Below, one piece after another: positions 45,736 through 57,399 of a stretch of DNA of 64,000 nt. How positions within the stretch are numbered: the first letter of the stretch is position 1; each line of letters begins with the position of its first letter. Location of the stretch: NCBI GenBank assembly GCA_036346395.1, contig CM070596.1, positions 24,342,177 to 24,406,176 on the forward strand. The letters are read 5' to 3'. A program made the position numbers and the translations under genes. The notes under the pieces are model-generated. The model saw nothing but the letters and a program-made list of their open reading frames with translations. It did not search any database and was not told where the DNA came from. Source of the DNA: Hsuehochloa calcarea (taxonomy: Eukaryota > Streptophyta > Magnoliopsida > Poales > Poaceae).

Positions 45736-46834
45736 TATGGGCGATCCGAATAGATAGTGAATCTCTTCCTGTGCTCGGGAAGAGTAAGAATTGGAGCAGT
45801 CACTAATCTATCTTTCAAAGTGCAAAAACTGCGCTCACAAGCATCAGACCACTTGAACCTAACACCTTTCTGTGTCAACTGGGACATCGGTTTAGCAATG
45901 GTTGAGAAACCCTCCACAAACCGCCGGTAATAGCCAGCTAAACCCAGAAAGCTCCTTACTTCTTTAACATTGGTTGGTCTCTTCCACTCTACCACTGTCG
46001 AAATCTTGCTAGGATCAACTGAAATACCCTTCTGATTAATAACGTGACCCAAAAATCCAACTTCAGAAATCCAGAACTCACACTTCTTCAGCTTGGCATA
46101 GAATTGATTCTCTCTTAAAGTTTCAAGTACCAACCGCAAATGGTGGGTGTGATCCTCCTCTGACTTGGAATAAATCAAGATATCATCTATGAATACCACA
46201 ACGAAATCATCAAGGTATTGATGCGACATCTTATTCATGGCTTCCATGAAAGCTGCAGAGCATTCGTTAGTCCAAAAGACATAACTTTATACTCATAATG
46301 ACCATACCTCGTAGAGAAAGCCGTTTTCTCAATATCCTGCTCACGAACTCGAATCTGATTATAACCCGACTGGAGATCAATCTTGGAAAATATCTTAGCT
46401 CCTTTCAAGCGGGTGAAAAGGTCCTCAATGCGAGGCAAAGGATACTTGTTCTTCACGATTGCTGATTAAGCGCCCGATAATCTATGCACATCGCCACCGC
46501 CATCTTTCTTCTTAATAAAAAACAGCGCTCCCTAAGGCGATATGCTACTATTGAATCATACCTTTGGACAAAGAAGTCGTCAATTGTTTCTTCAATTCTT
46601 CTGAAATGGCCGAGCCAAGCGGTAAGGAGACTTGGACAAAGGCGAGTTCGGAACAAGATCAATCCGGAACTCCACTTTCCTCACCGGAGGCATTCCAGGA
46701 AGTTCTATAGGAAAGACATCGGAAAACTCCTTCACAACTGGAATCTCCTCAATACGCCGCGAAGAATCAGTCTTCTCATTGAGGGAACAAAGTAATCCGA
46801 TGGTGGCACGACGGCTAGGGAATAGATTAGCCAT
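45735..46834 (-). pseudogene. C reverse transcriptase
   Basis: Three overlapping pieces: 46592-46834 (ELPGMPPVRKVEFRIDLVPN), 46235-46456 (NKYPLPRIEDL, SKIDLQSGYNQI, MSFGLTNA) and 45735-46247 with catalytic FIDD at 46182-46193 and the tether SFLGLAGYYRRFVEGFSTIA. The last piece is an unbroken 170 codons. Confidence 0.88.
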
Positions 46835-47331
46835 ACAAATCTTGAATCGAGGCGGTGCGTTGCCTGGAATACCAGTTCTTCACCGGAAGGAGCCAGCAAG
46901 GTCACCGTCTTCCAGAAACAACAAATCTTGGCACGGTATTGGAATAACCAGTCCATACCCAGAATAACATCGAATGGTGCCAATTGAATAACCATAAGAT
47001 TCGCAGTGAAAACCTCATCATCAATAAGTATAGAACAACCGGGACAGACGGTAGAGCTAGAAATAAGTCCTCCTGGGGAGCTGACTACCAATGACTCAGA
47101 AATAAGCTGAAAACTCAAACCCACTTTTCTAACAAACTCCAAAGACACGAACGAGTAAGTAGCCCCCGAATCAAATAAAGACAAAGGCATCATGCGAATC
47201 CACAAGTAAAGTACATCACCACATCGGGGCGTCCCAAGGTCTCGAGGGTGGGCATGGCGTAGACCCTCGATGCCGGCAGAAGACGCACCGACACTCTGCG
47301 AAAGTCTGAAAGCAGTGCTTTGGAGGAACAA
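46835..47331 (-). pseudogene. C aspartic protease
   Basis: Active site LSLFDSGATYSFVS with Asp near 47170-47172, then VILGMDWLFQY. The protease part of this 199-codon frame is intact from about residue 48 to 150; upstream residues are frameshifted gag linker. Confidence 0.86.
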
Positions 47332-47399
47332 GCAGCGGAGGTGCGGATGGTGCGGGATTCAATAGAACCATGCAGGAGGTGCCGGAGTAAAAGCTGCAG

Positions 47400-48617
47400 G
47401 TGGAACCCAAGCCGAGGATCTTGTGGTGCGAGGCGCCTGTTAGAGTCTGGCCCGAACCTCTGTGGAAGCTAGAGGAAGAAGGCTGTGGGACGGTCTCCCA
47501 TTTGATGATACTAGTTGGATTACGCTTGCACATCGAGGACTTGTGGCCCTCCCGACCACCGCTTGGCATGTTCCCTTGAAGGAACATTACAAGCTCGATG
47601 CCCGTCACCACACCGAAAATACTTCATGCCTTGACACAGGACGGGGCCTTAGCGTAAGGCGAAAGATGAAGAGCGTGGCGAAGAAGAAGACTACCCTTCT
47701 TTGAACCGGACGGGAGTGTTGGTTCTTTGAAACCTCTTAGCGGCGGGTCGTGAAAAGACCCACCACCTCCACGAAACTCCGCTCGCCCTTTGCGGATCCA
47801 CCGATAACAACAGAACCACTAGCAACATGCCCTTGCGACGAAGGAGCTCTTTCCAACTCCATCCTCTAGCTTTGCTCAACCACCGAGCTAAAGTCACGTG
47901 AACTGTTGCTCCCGAATCGGGCGATACTCTGATTGAGGCCCAGCGAACCTCTTAGCCTTCTCTTTATTATCACTTGCCACGGTGGGACAAAGCGCACAGT
48001 TATTAAATCCGGCCTCATACTCGAGATCTGAGCATTTTCCTTGCACAAAGGTCGAGTGATTGCTCCATCTTCTCGATGAAGGAGTCGGGATAAAGCGTGA
48101 CTGAACCTCTCCACAAATACCTCCCAAGTAACAAGACCTGTCTTTGAGTCTGGAAGACAGGACTACTTCCCACCAGATGTCGGCTGGCCCTTGGTGAAAG
48201 GCCACAAATCGCGCCTTCTGCGGATGCCACTCTAAGGCTCCAAGCGGCGCTCCATGTACCTCAACCGATCCGCGGCTGAACGGTGTACTGCTCCGTCAAA
48301 GTGTCCAGACGGCGACATCCACTCACGGAGGCTCATCCTAGCCTCGGGTGGAGCGAGAGCGACAACGAGTTCCGCCACAGTGCGGCGGCGCGAGAATGGC
48401 CGCTGCAATTGTTGGCGGAGTTGTTGATTCTCCACGATTAGGTTACGAATGAGATCGGTATTGCGGCGGTGGCTCGACAGCCGAGGCGGTGAGGCAATCT
48501 TCTCGATACCGGACCGACCAACCCTTGAGACGAAGACGATGTAGGCTGCCGGACGCGGCCACGACCACCACTACGGGTCGGTGGACGACCACGACCACGG
48601 CCTCTACCTCTTGCCAT
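47400..48617 (-). pseudogene. gag: C gag
   Basis: The start is MARGRGRGRGRPPTRSGGRG at 48617, a basic Arg-Gly tract typical of this clade's gag N-terminus. Further pieces include MENQQLRQQLQRPFSRRR (48232-48435), a gag-core-like KDRSCYLGG stretch (47894-48205) and a degraded zinc knuckle, YFRCGDGHRACNV, near 47580-47625, in which a residue or two are lost from the CX2CX4HX4C spacing. At least five frameshifts. Confidence 0.78.
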
Positions 48618-48783
48618 CTAAGAACAACACATCAGAACGAAAATCAAATACTTAGCTCAACGAACTGATAAACAAAATAAATGGGGACATAACCAAGCAA
48701 TTGCGGAAAAACAATGGTTTACCCAACCCTTCCTATTGTGCACAGTGTGTCATTTTAATATTATTACCACGGACCTGAAGCCC

Positions 48784-48795
48784 GCTCTGATACCA
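48784..48795 (-). promoter_or_regulatory. Primer-binding site of C
   Basis: Minus strand TGGTATCAGAGC, perfect, one base from the LTR end at 48797. Confidence 0.93.
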
Positions 48796-50509
48796 CTGTA
48801 ACACCCTGACTATAAGGAAGTCAAGATGTCACCTACATCCACTACTCTTCAATTGAATAACATCAAAACGCATGATAAGATGAAGCAAGTATTAAGATTA
48901 TACGGAAACAAGTATTCATCATCAAGTTTTAATCAACGAAATGGAAGTAAACATTTCAGAGAGATAAGGTAAACAAGGCCATGATGGCTTATTACAATGC
49001 AACACAAGTCATAATTAACGACATTAAAAGTCCTCAAATTGTTTGATATATGGTAGTGAGTGCAACGTGATGAACTACCCTCCACAAGATCATTCTTCCT
49101 TGTCATTTACCTAAATAAGACAATAAAGCAAGAATGAGCCAAAGACTCAAACAAGCAGCGTATGTAACAACCAAACATACTATGACAATATATCACAATC
49201 ATAATTGGAACATTCTTGAAAGCGGATTTATGAATGGATGAAGTGGAATGGTGCATTGAAGGAAATGGACATATTTGGCATATCTGGGTATAGCGAGTGA
49301 ATCACCGTCGGTGTTCACTTAGAGTAATCGTATGAAGAGCGTTTCATACGATCGTCCAACGTGGCCCACATTGGAATGGTGGACTCACGTAACGTGGCCC
49401 ACATTGGAATGGTGGACTCACGTACCCATACTGGAATTGATGGGATTTTCAAGTGCCCATACTGGAATTGATGGGTCTTACAAAAGTAATGTATGCATGT
49501 CATGATGAGATCCCATGTCAATATTGAATAGTACTCATAAATGAAAAGAACACATGGCATTCATCTACAAATATGAACAAATATAATCATTCATTCACGC
49601 ATCATACATGGCATCAATCATAGAATACAAATTACTTGCCTGCCGCGCTGCAACGGGTTAGGAGGTAATTGAGATACCCCTCCACTCACCGCTTCACCGC
49701 CTACAATATAAAATAATCGAAATGAGGGCAAACGAATATGGCAATGCTACACGTGTCCTCCCTCAATCTCTAGTCAAACTAACCAAATAAAAGTTCAACT
49801 TGATCAATTTACCCAAATATTTCAATTATCCCTAATCTGGCAGTTTTACTAGAAAATTCACCAATAAAAAACCGTAAGTCCAAAAGACCTGAAACCAGTG
49901 CTCAAATTTTCTTAACTTAACTGGCTACAAAACTGTAGTTGATGGTAAACTCTAATTCGGCCAATACAGAGGTCTAACCATCCAATGAAAAACTTTAACT
50001 GCAGTCTGCCCATAATTCAGAACAGCCCTAAAGAAAAGGCTCTAACTTTTAAACCACTGATCCAAATAAAGTGATTTTTATCAGCCTGGAAATATGGTGA
50101 AATTATCTTCATAAACCTAGTTGGGTGGCCGATCTGATGCTGACTCTAACTAGATCAAAACCTAGGTGCAACCGACTATACCCAATATTTCTGACAGACA
50201 GACCAGTACGTAGTAAAACAGTCATAACGTTTAATCTACTAGGTGAAAATTCATGATCCAGGTGCCAAAAGAAAGCTAATGAAATAAGGAAGAAATCTCT
50301 AGAAGGCGAAGACATCCAATTCTGCCTCTAAGACACCCAAAACCGAGTTACAACATTCTGTACCGAATCAATCTACTGACAGAGATTAAGCGGTACTACC
50401 AAAATCATTGAATCGACAACTCTAACGCAATCAAACAGCGATGGGGTCTCTCGTTACCCTTGTAGACCCGAAGAACGATGAGGATCAACTTCCCGAAGGT
50501 TGCTCCTCT

Positions 50510-52135
50510 GAATGCTCTTGCATGGGAACCACATCACAATCAACATGATCAACATAAGCACCAATGGAAAAATGTACTCGGCATGTTTGCGTTACCTTAG
50601 CTTTTCCAGAGTCATTTAACCATTGAATATGGTATGGATGTGGATGCGGTCGCGTGGTCAAGCCAAGCTTCTTGACCAAGTCAGAACTCACCAAGTTGTT
50701 GCAACTTCCTCCATCAATGATGACACGTGCACGCCGGTTCTTGATCGCAAAGAAGGTCGAAACAAATTATGGCGTTGAAGTTTATCAGTTGTTGTACTGC
50801 GTCTTTGAGGACTCATTGCACAATGATGCTCAGAAGCGTCATTGTGGGCGCCCACCAAGGATGAGGTCGTCATCACCACGCCATTGTCGTTCGAGGCGAC
50901 AACATCATCATCCTCCTCGACATACGAAGTCTTGATGTAGCCTCCATCTTACGTGGCGATGTATGCACGTTGGCTAGGGCAATTCTTACGCACATGACCA
51001 AGCCCATGGCGTGGTGGCTTGAATGCGGAGGAGCGGCCCGTTGAAGCCAGCGAAGAAGAACTCTTGGCTTGACCACGCAAAGAATTTTTGAAGAATCGCA
51101 AGGCGTGTCGTGGAAGGTGGCGGTGGCATGGCGCCGCCATCTTGTTCACGGTGGTGGAGGAGAGCGAAACTTCGAAGAAGAATTGGGCGATCCGTTGATG
51201 TAGTCGTTCGCGGGGTGTAGAAGGGTCGTCCGGTGCGTGCCTTAGTTGATTCGTGCGTCCTCGCAATTCTTTTACGCAAGCATAGCAAGGTGGAACAAGC
51301 GGTTGTGATAGTAAATTCTTTATAATCAACAATGTCACGAATTTCACGCCGTAACCCCGTAGAAATGACAAATCTTATCCTCAGTGTCCTCAACAACCCC
51401 ACAGCGCACCATACCCTTTTGAAGCTCGGCATAATAGTCTTGAGCAGAACTATCACCTTGTTCTAAGCGCTGCAATTTTTCTCAATTCAAGTTTATATGA
51501 GGGAGGAACAAAGCGATTACGCATAGCTTCTTTTAAGCGCTCCCATGTATCGGGTTGTAGCGCATGGTACTTAGTTCATTCCACGGATAATAGCAAAGTC
51601 CTTAAACTCACTAGTAGCTTGTCTAACTCTATGTTGCTCGGGAACTAAGTGAGAGTTAAACTTACGCTCTAGTCATCTCCCAATCTAGATATATTTCAAC
51701 ATCATAAAGACGAGAAAAAGATGGAATGGTAAACTTGACTTTAGCAAAGGATCGTCGTTACCATGGCGGTTCGGTTATTACCTCCCATACCATGTCGGTT
51801 TCTTTGAAGGCGCCAGCGTAGTCGTGCATCTTGTGTCGCCCGATCAATGTTGCCATCTGTATCATGCAGTGTGTCATCATCATGATGATGGCCGTCATTG
51901 ACAGGTGGCAGGCGTGCCTCCAATGTGTCTGTCCGACCAGTGAGGTCAGCCATCCGCCGCTCCACCCGCTCAATGCCTTCCGTGGTGTTCAAGCCGGGTA
52001 ATGGCGGCGACGATGGTGTCCAATCTCGCGCGAGATCGATGAGTGAAGCGTTTTGTTTATCAAGCGCGACTTGTAGGTGGCGCGACTAACACACTCGTTG
52101 AAATCGTAGGTGTCCGTCCTCTTCGTTTCTGCCAT
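50510..52135 (-). pseudogene. gag: G gag and protease N-terminal part, frame-broken and truncated
   Basis: Start MAETKRTDTYDFNECVSRA at 52135. The gag N-terminal region includes IERVERRMADLTGRTDTLEA (51741-51992), a coiled-coil-like heptad stretch. A knuckle remnant GHVRKNCPSQRAYIAT is near 50949-51000 with its first half frameshifted. The protease reads IIDGGSCNNLVSSDLVKKLG and PHPHPYHIQWLNDSGKAKVT (50560-50760), very like A's, then stops at the insertion boundary after VVPMQ, before the LLGRPW motif. Confidence 0.82.
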
Positions 52136-52139
52136 GGTT

Positions 52140-53370
52140 AGTGGAAATCTGAGGAAAAACAAAAGGATGATCCTATCAACTACAAAGGAAGGGGTGGGAA
52201 CCCAAAGGAAGTGGCTTACCAAGCTCTTACAAGTGTGCTTACCAAAGCGGGTGGTACAAGCGGTGGGTGGTTCGTGATACCTTGTCGGCGTGGAGTGCGA
52301 TTGCAAGGTCAAAGCGTGCTATCGAGTAGATATATGGAGTTTGGAAGGCCAAATATGTCGATTGGAACACAAATCAATAACAGATAGTAATCTTTGAATA
52401 AATGTCAAAGTATGGTCCTAGTTCTTTGGTCTAAATGTGTCCTATAATGGTATGATATGAAGAACAAGGAGTCAAACGAATAATGAAGCAAAGACAAAGA
52501 ACAAAGATGGCGTGCACCAGAAACTTAATTCAAAGCACAAACACAACACAAATGAGGCTACGCCACCTAAAGCGTGCTCATCACGTTTTGTTTTCTTCTG
52601 CTTTTTTTTTCTTTCTCTTTTTTTGGCCACGGATGGCACTTCATGACACTATCGTAGGTGCGAAATTTTTATTTTATTTATTTTTTTGTATTTTTTATAA
52701 GCGAGCACAGAATAGGAAACACACAAAGTTTCACGTCAATCGATATAAGGTGTGGTCTCGAGAAAATGATGAATGTGCTAAAAGTCGGTGATGAAATTTC
52801 GGAGCTCGTGTACTACACTTTCCAGGCCGAATTTGGGCAAGATAAATTCGTCGAAGGTTTGATTCGGATGTAAAATTTAATTTCACCCAACTTGGAAAAA
52901 AAAATCGCCTGATTTCGAGTCCGTATGAGAAAGTTATGGCCGTTTGAAGTAAGGTCTTGAGTTATGGTTTGTGTGGAGGTAGAAACGAAAATCGGGCGAG
53001 TAAATTGGTGGAATTGGGGCGGAAGCTCGAGGAAAGGTGGGTGATGGTTCAGGAGATCACGAGATGCGATAGGTGACTCAAGCGAGAGGGTGGGATATGG
53101 GTGGGAAAACAAAAATTGGCGGCTAGGGTTTGTATGAAAGGTAGCGGAAGCAAAACAACCCGAAACAAAACACGATCTAAACCGGCAACACAACTCGACT
53201 AAGGACACAAACTCAACACTACGGACTCTGGAATCAAATTGTGCAAAAGGCTAAACACGATCTAGGGACAGAAACAACCTATGACTACAATTTTTTAGGG
53301 CTTTTCTTGGACTCTAGGATGAAATCGAAAACAACAAGATGGGTAAACTTGAACACGGAGGAACACACAA
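52140..53370 (-). other. G leader between primer-binding site and gag
   Basis: 1.2 kb without a sustained frame, with a T-rich run on the plus strand at 52590-52625 and 52665-52700. ORFs 52813-53208 and 53241-53615 have no domain. Confidence 0.55.
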
Positions 53371-53382
53371 GCTCGATTACCA
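53371..53382 (-). promoter_or_regulatory. Primer-binding site of G (altered)
   Basis: Minus strand TGGTAATCGAGC, apparently TGGTATCAGAGC with the CAG region scrambled. It sits two bases from an LTR-like CA end. Confidence 0.65.
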
Positions 53383-53384
53383 CT

Positions 53385-54130
53385 TGGCGGGAGCGGGTCC
53401 GATCTTCCAATGAGTTCGGATATGTTCGATTTGGTGGGCGCGACACAAATCGATCGGCTTCCGAACGACACGTTAGACCCCGCAATCGCAGCACCCGTCT
53501 CCTCGGGTTATCAACCGCGCTGCCGGTTGACCTTGCAAGAAGGCTAATCCTCGCTGCGAATCGAAGAACACAAGCAAGAACAAGGAAGAACACAACCAAA
53601 TTGCGGATATATTGATGAAGCACTCGAAAATTGGGGTTTCACAAACCGATGTAATGGCGAAACTGTTCAAAGACAGAATTAATCTAAGCAAAACCCAACC
53701 CTAATGGTGGGGTGGCGGTTGTATATAAAGGAGTAAGGGGCGTGCAAAACCCACGGGCGCGTCCTTAATGGACTCAACACGATACAAAGCCAAAGCGGCC
53801 CAAAAGGCGGTGTCGCAGCACCACGACAGATTCTGGACGTCCACTTGTTTCGATGATTCCCGTTGACTCAGAAGGAATTTTGATATGAGACCAGAGCCAT
53901 TGGAAGGTTATCTTCTCAGCTTTCCATACATATGTGGGACGTCCAAAGCGGAGTCGGATGCGATCTGGGCGTCCGTTTTAGTGCGACCTGGTCCTGGACT
54001 CCGAATTGGATTCGAAGTCGGCTTGAGTTGGACATCCAACATGATTCGACCACCCTTGCTGGACTCGTGCGCCTCGTAGCCCTTCTCCAAGTACTTCTTG
54101 ATCCTCTCCATGGTTCCTAATCATAATTAA
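53385..54130 (-). mobile_element. LTR within G
   Basis: Bounded by the primer-binding site on one side and the pol stop on the other, about 0.75 kb, similar in size to A's LTR. A TATA motif is at 53720-53731 (minus TTTATATAC). The start is uncertain by tens of bases. Confidence 0.6.
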
Positions 54131-54134
54131 ATCA

Positions 54135-54284
54135 TTAGGTAATGTCGATTCTCAAATGAACAAAAGAAGTACTTAGGAGCGAGCTCACATGTAAATTCAA
54201 TTGTCGGCGAGCTCTAGTGATTGGTCCTTGAATATCAAGTGGAGGAGTGTTGTGTATATCCAGAAGAAGTGATGTCCTCATCAT
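54135..54284 (-). pseudogene. C-terminal tail of pol in G
   Basis: Minus strand encodes DIHNTPPLDIQGPITRARRQ and LNLHVSSLL before a TAA stop. This is the counterpart of A's KGPMTRARAKFLNQQVNLF, which marks the end of integrase in this lineage. Confidence 0.8.
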
Positions 54285-54723
54285 CCTCTCCTTCAATGGC
54301 GGCCCCAAAGCAATGACGCCGAGGGAGGCGGAGGCCGTGAAGGAAGAACCAAGGTGAAGAGCTCGAGGAACACCAATGGCGGTCACCACCGAGGAGGAGG
54401 CGCTAGGAGGAGGTCTTTGCGCCATGTGGGGAGAGGGGAAGGAGGTGGCGGCTTGGGGGGAGGAGGAGGCCGGCTAGGGTTTTGGGGAGTGGCGCCCCTT
54501 TTGGCCGGCCCTCTTGGGCCACAGGCGCGACTGCGGCCAGGTTGACGTCTAATAACAAATACCCCCTATTGTTTGGAAAATCGGCGAAAGATGTTTCTTT
54601 TACCCTCAGACTTCTTTCTTTTCTGGATTCGATTAGGAAAGTTGAAAATCTCGATTTCGAATAAAATTTCCAGACAATTGAAACAAAACAACCTAGCTGG
54701 ATAAAATGAGGTATTACAGAGGT

Positions 54724-55347
54724 TAAGTGAGTTGGTCGTGGTGCACTGTGGTTTTTTATTTATTTTAGAAAGAAGAAAGGTATAAAAGAATGAAGGGAGG
54801 CATTACTGAATGAAAAGAAGGAAGGATGGTAGTGGTCGTGGGAGTTAGATGTGCTGGTTGTGGAGCACTGGTCAGATGGGTGACCGATTTGGAAATTGGA
54901 TTTTTTTTTTTGATTTTTTGATTTTCGAAATATAGTTTAACCATAAATCCAATACATTTTTAGAATATAGTAAATAGAGTCCAAAGATTCTAGAAAAATT
55001 CACAAAAATTCCTAGAATTATTTTGAACTTAATACAAATAATCCCAACTTAAAATTGACTTTTATTTTTATTTTTATCTTCAACAAAATAGGAAAAACCT
55101 TTTTAAATACCAGAAATTAATTAAAATTTTATTTTTCACTTAAATCCAACAAAATCCCAAAAAATTCAAATAAATTTTATTTTTGACTTTAAAACCAAGA
55201 AATTAAATAATTAATTTTTTTTCTTTTAACATTGAAAACTCTTTTTATGTTACAGGAAATCGAGAAAAATATTTAACAGCCAGAAAATTCAAAAAAATAA
55301 TAACTTTATTAATTTTTATTTTGGTAACAGAACTTTGGGATGTTACA
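54724..55347 (-). mobile_element. Right LTR of D, segment 3 of 3
   Basis: Continues D after C: ttaagtgagttggtcgtgg matches 11014 onward of the left LTR. It ends cagaactttgggatgttaca, then ATTGC. Confidence 0.87.
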
Positions 55348-55352
55348 ATTGC
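55348..55352. repeat. TSD ATTGC, right side of D
   Basis: Matches 6299-6303. Confidence 0.88.
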
Positions 55353-57380
55353 GGCGGCGAGGAGCGACCGAACGCCTCGGGTCGACAATGCAGTTCACGC
55401 AGGAGGCATCCCTTGGGCTAAAGGAGTGGCGCACTGAGCTCAGTGAGTCCAAGCGATGCTAATGGACTGGACACGGGGACCTAGGGTCACTAGAGTCGAG
55501 CCGGCGGCATGCAACCATGGCGGCACCATGGGTGGCTAACAGGAGAAGTTTACTACAGACTCACCCTTGGCGAATTGATGCATATATGAGGATCAGTGAC
55601 TCACCATGACTGCGAAGGTGAAGAAAATGAGGCCGGGGAAGGGTTGAGACAGCTTGTCAACGACGAGCAGCTGCAGCGCGAAGGAGGTTCACGACCACAG
55701 CTTACCACATCAACAAAGAAGATACAAGGAGTGTCACATTAGCTCAATGCGGTTCTAGAGATGGTGTAGACGCAAGGAATCGGTCACACTCGGATTTTCG
55801 GCAAGCCTACCTTCAATGAGTAGGGAAAAAGCATCAATATGGTATGGAACACATTGTGACATGCTCGAGCTGAGCTAGAACTCACGAGAGTGACAGGAAC
55901 ACGTGGGCGAAGATTTGGTTCACGTCGGTGTTGATGACGAAGGTGAGTGCGATCGTGCTACAAGACTCCTGGAGCAACATTGAGTAAAGGAGAAGAGTGA
56001 GGTATGGGTAAGAATAAAAAATGACACAATTTTGAAAACCTAATGCATTTTTATGTTAAATAGGAGGGAAAGATTCCTAATGTACAATATATTAAGAAAC
56101 ACAAAGTTATATACAAAGAGAGGAAAGGAAAAATATACAAAAACACCAACTAGTCTTTAACTAGAAACATAATCCTTTAAGACTTTTAAAAGAAACATAA
56201 TCATTTAAGAATTTTTCTAGGTTTTGGGTCATCTTAGTGACTCCTTTGAAAATTTTAATAATTTTTAGAATTTATTTACTATTTTAAACTGGCTAGTCAA
56301 ACCTGGAAATCCAAGTCAAATACTTCAAATAGAGACTTGAAAGAATTTTACAGAATAATTTGATAGCTTATGACTGGTATAATTCTCTGGTTATGTCGTA
56401 TTTGTGTGTAGGCATGATTATGTATCGATTTATTGGTGAATGCGCATAATTAGATTATTGTGGCGAAATACGTGTATTATTAATTGGTAGATGCTAGATT
56501 AAATATATGATTGGATTATTTGATCGGACGATATTATTTTGAAGTTGCATGGAAGTTAGTGGTGATGTTTGGATAAATTAATTGGAGGTTTCTTCTCACA
56601 TTGGATTAGTAATTTTTTAAGATAGGATGCATAAAGATTTCTATAATTTATTGCTTGATGGATGACATATGTGTTGATAATTAATGATATATCTTTTATA
56701 TATGTGTATTGTTGCTCGTTGGATGTCGGATTAAGTACATTATTGGATTGTTTGATCGGATGTCTTAATTGATAGTTATGCGAATCATATATGCTAGAAT
56801 TTGGGAGATGGTAGAATAGATTATTTGATTACGGATAAATATATTCGGATAGCCATGCAATTAATAGATAAGTCCTATGTGTCGAGTCGATGGAATTGTG
56901 CCTCTATTGGATTAGTAGATAAATGATTATTAGTCAATCGTAGAAGCACATATGTGAGTGAATTGGTAAATGTCGTACATGACTAGTGCTATGAAATGGA
57001 TATAAGTTTATTGATTAGTAAGCCATTAAATGTTGGATGTGTTATTAAAATTTTAAAACTCATTAGGTGTCGGTTAGTCAAGTAAACCTCGATCGGTGGA
57101 AATTTTGATGTATGAGAATATGGTTTGCCGAGGCGAGATAGTAGAGTTGGATCGTTGGTATTAGCTTAAATAGTCTAGTGAAGAACAATTGATGGATTTA
57201 GTCATGGTCATATGCTTATCAGTTGGTGGGTTTCGTACAATTATCAGATGAGTTGTATTGTTGGAAGATCGTGAGTCCGGCCATTGTGTGTTGGATCGAT
57301 GATAACTTAATTGTACCATAGTATATGTTTTTCTTTAGAAAATAAGTGACAAGGAAAATAAATTTTTTAGACCCCTTCTG
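55353..57380. other. Noncoding flank right of D
   Basis: GC-rich to about 56000, then AT-rich with many TGGAT/TTGGA words. No ORF of note, no retroelement domain. Before D inserted it was continuous with 5717-6298. Confidence 0.5.
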
Positions 57381-57399
57381 TCATGACAGTGGCTAGGCT

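Larger units (their letters stand above)
50510..54284 (-). mobile_element. Insertion G: circularly permuted Ty3/gypsy segment (pol tail, LTR, gag-protease)
   Basis: Minus-strand order is pol C-terminus (54284-54135), LTR (to 53385), primer-binding site (53371-53382), leader, gag start (52135), gag, zinc knuckle, protease ending abruptly at VVPMQ (50510). The pol body is missing and neither end is an LTR terminus. CCTCT flanks both sides (50505-50509, 54285-54289). The same gene family as A is indicated by the GP(M/I)TRAR tail and the DGGSC protease. Confidence 0.85.
41685..54718 (-). mobile_element. Element C: Tekay/Del-like chromovirus nested in D
   Basis: LTRs 41685-43850 and 48797-54718 (the latter split by G) enclose 43851-48796. 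GAGGT flanks both sides (41680-41684, 54719-54723), and the D sequence rejoins exactly. The primer-binding site is at 48784-48795; the polypurine tract, minus strand CTAAGGGG, is next to 43850. The minus-strand interior encodes gag, protease with DSGAT, RT with FIDD, RNase H, integrase and a C-terminal chromodomain remnant. Every domain is recognisable but frames break every 100-500 bp, again often at CAG/CTG. The two LTRs differ little outside such sites, so the insertion is young. Confidence 0.92.
48797..54718 (-). mobile_element. Right LTR of C (5' LTR), split by insertion G
   Basis: Segments 48797-50509 and 54290-54718 together match the left LTR almost base for base (2142 versus 2166 bp). 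The break is at gttgctCCTCT / CCTCTccttcaatgg, where the left LTR reads straight through. Confidence 0.92.
6304..55347 (-). mobile_element. Element D: large non-autonomous LTR retroelement, host of all nested insertions
   Basis: Left LTR 6304-11660 (interrupted by E) and right LTR 13617-55347 (interrupted by B and C) enclose an internal region, 11661-13616. Both LTRs start TGTC(A/G)-ACCCGGGAGTAACA and end GGGATGTTACA on the plus strand, so the element reads on the minus strand. The primer-binding site is at 13601-13612 and the polypurine tract at about 11661-11679. ATTGC flanks the whole. Reassembled, the right LTR is about 4.1 kb, twice the 1.96 kb interior. The interior has no protease, RT, RNase H or integrase, only a gag-like zinc-knuckle frame, so D needed enzymes from another element. 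This matches the plant category of large non-autonomous derivatives that keep a gag. Family name not assigned. Confidence 0.85.
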
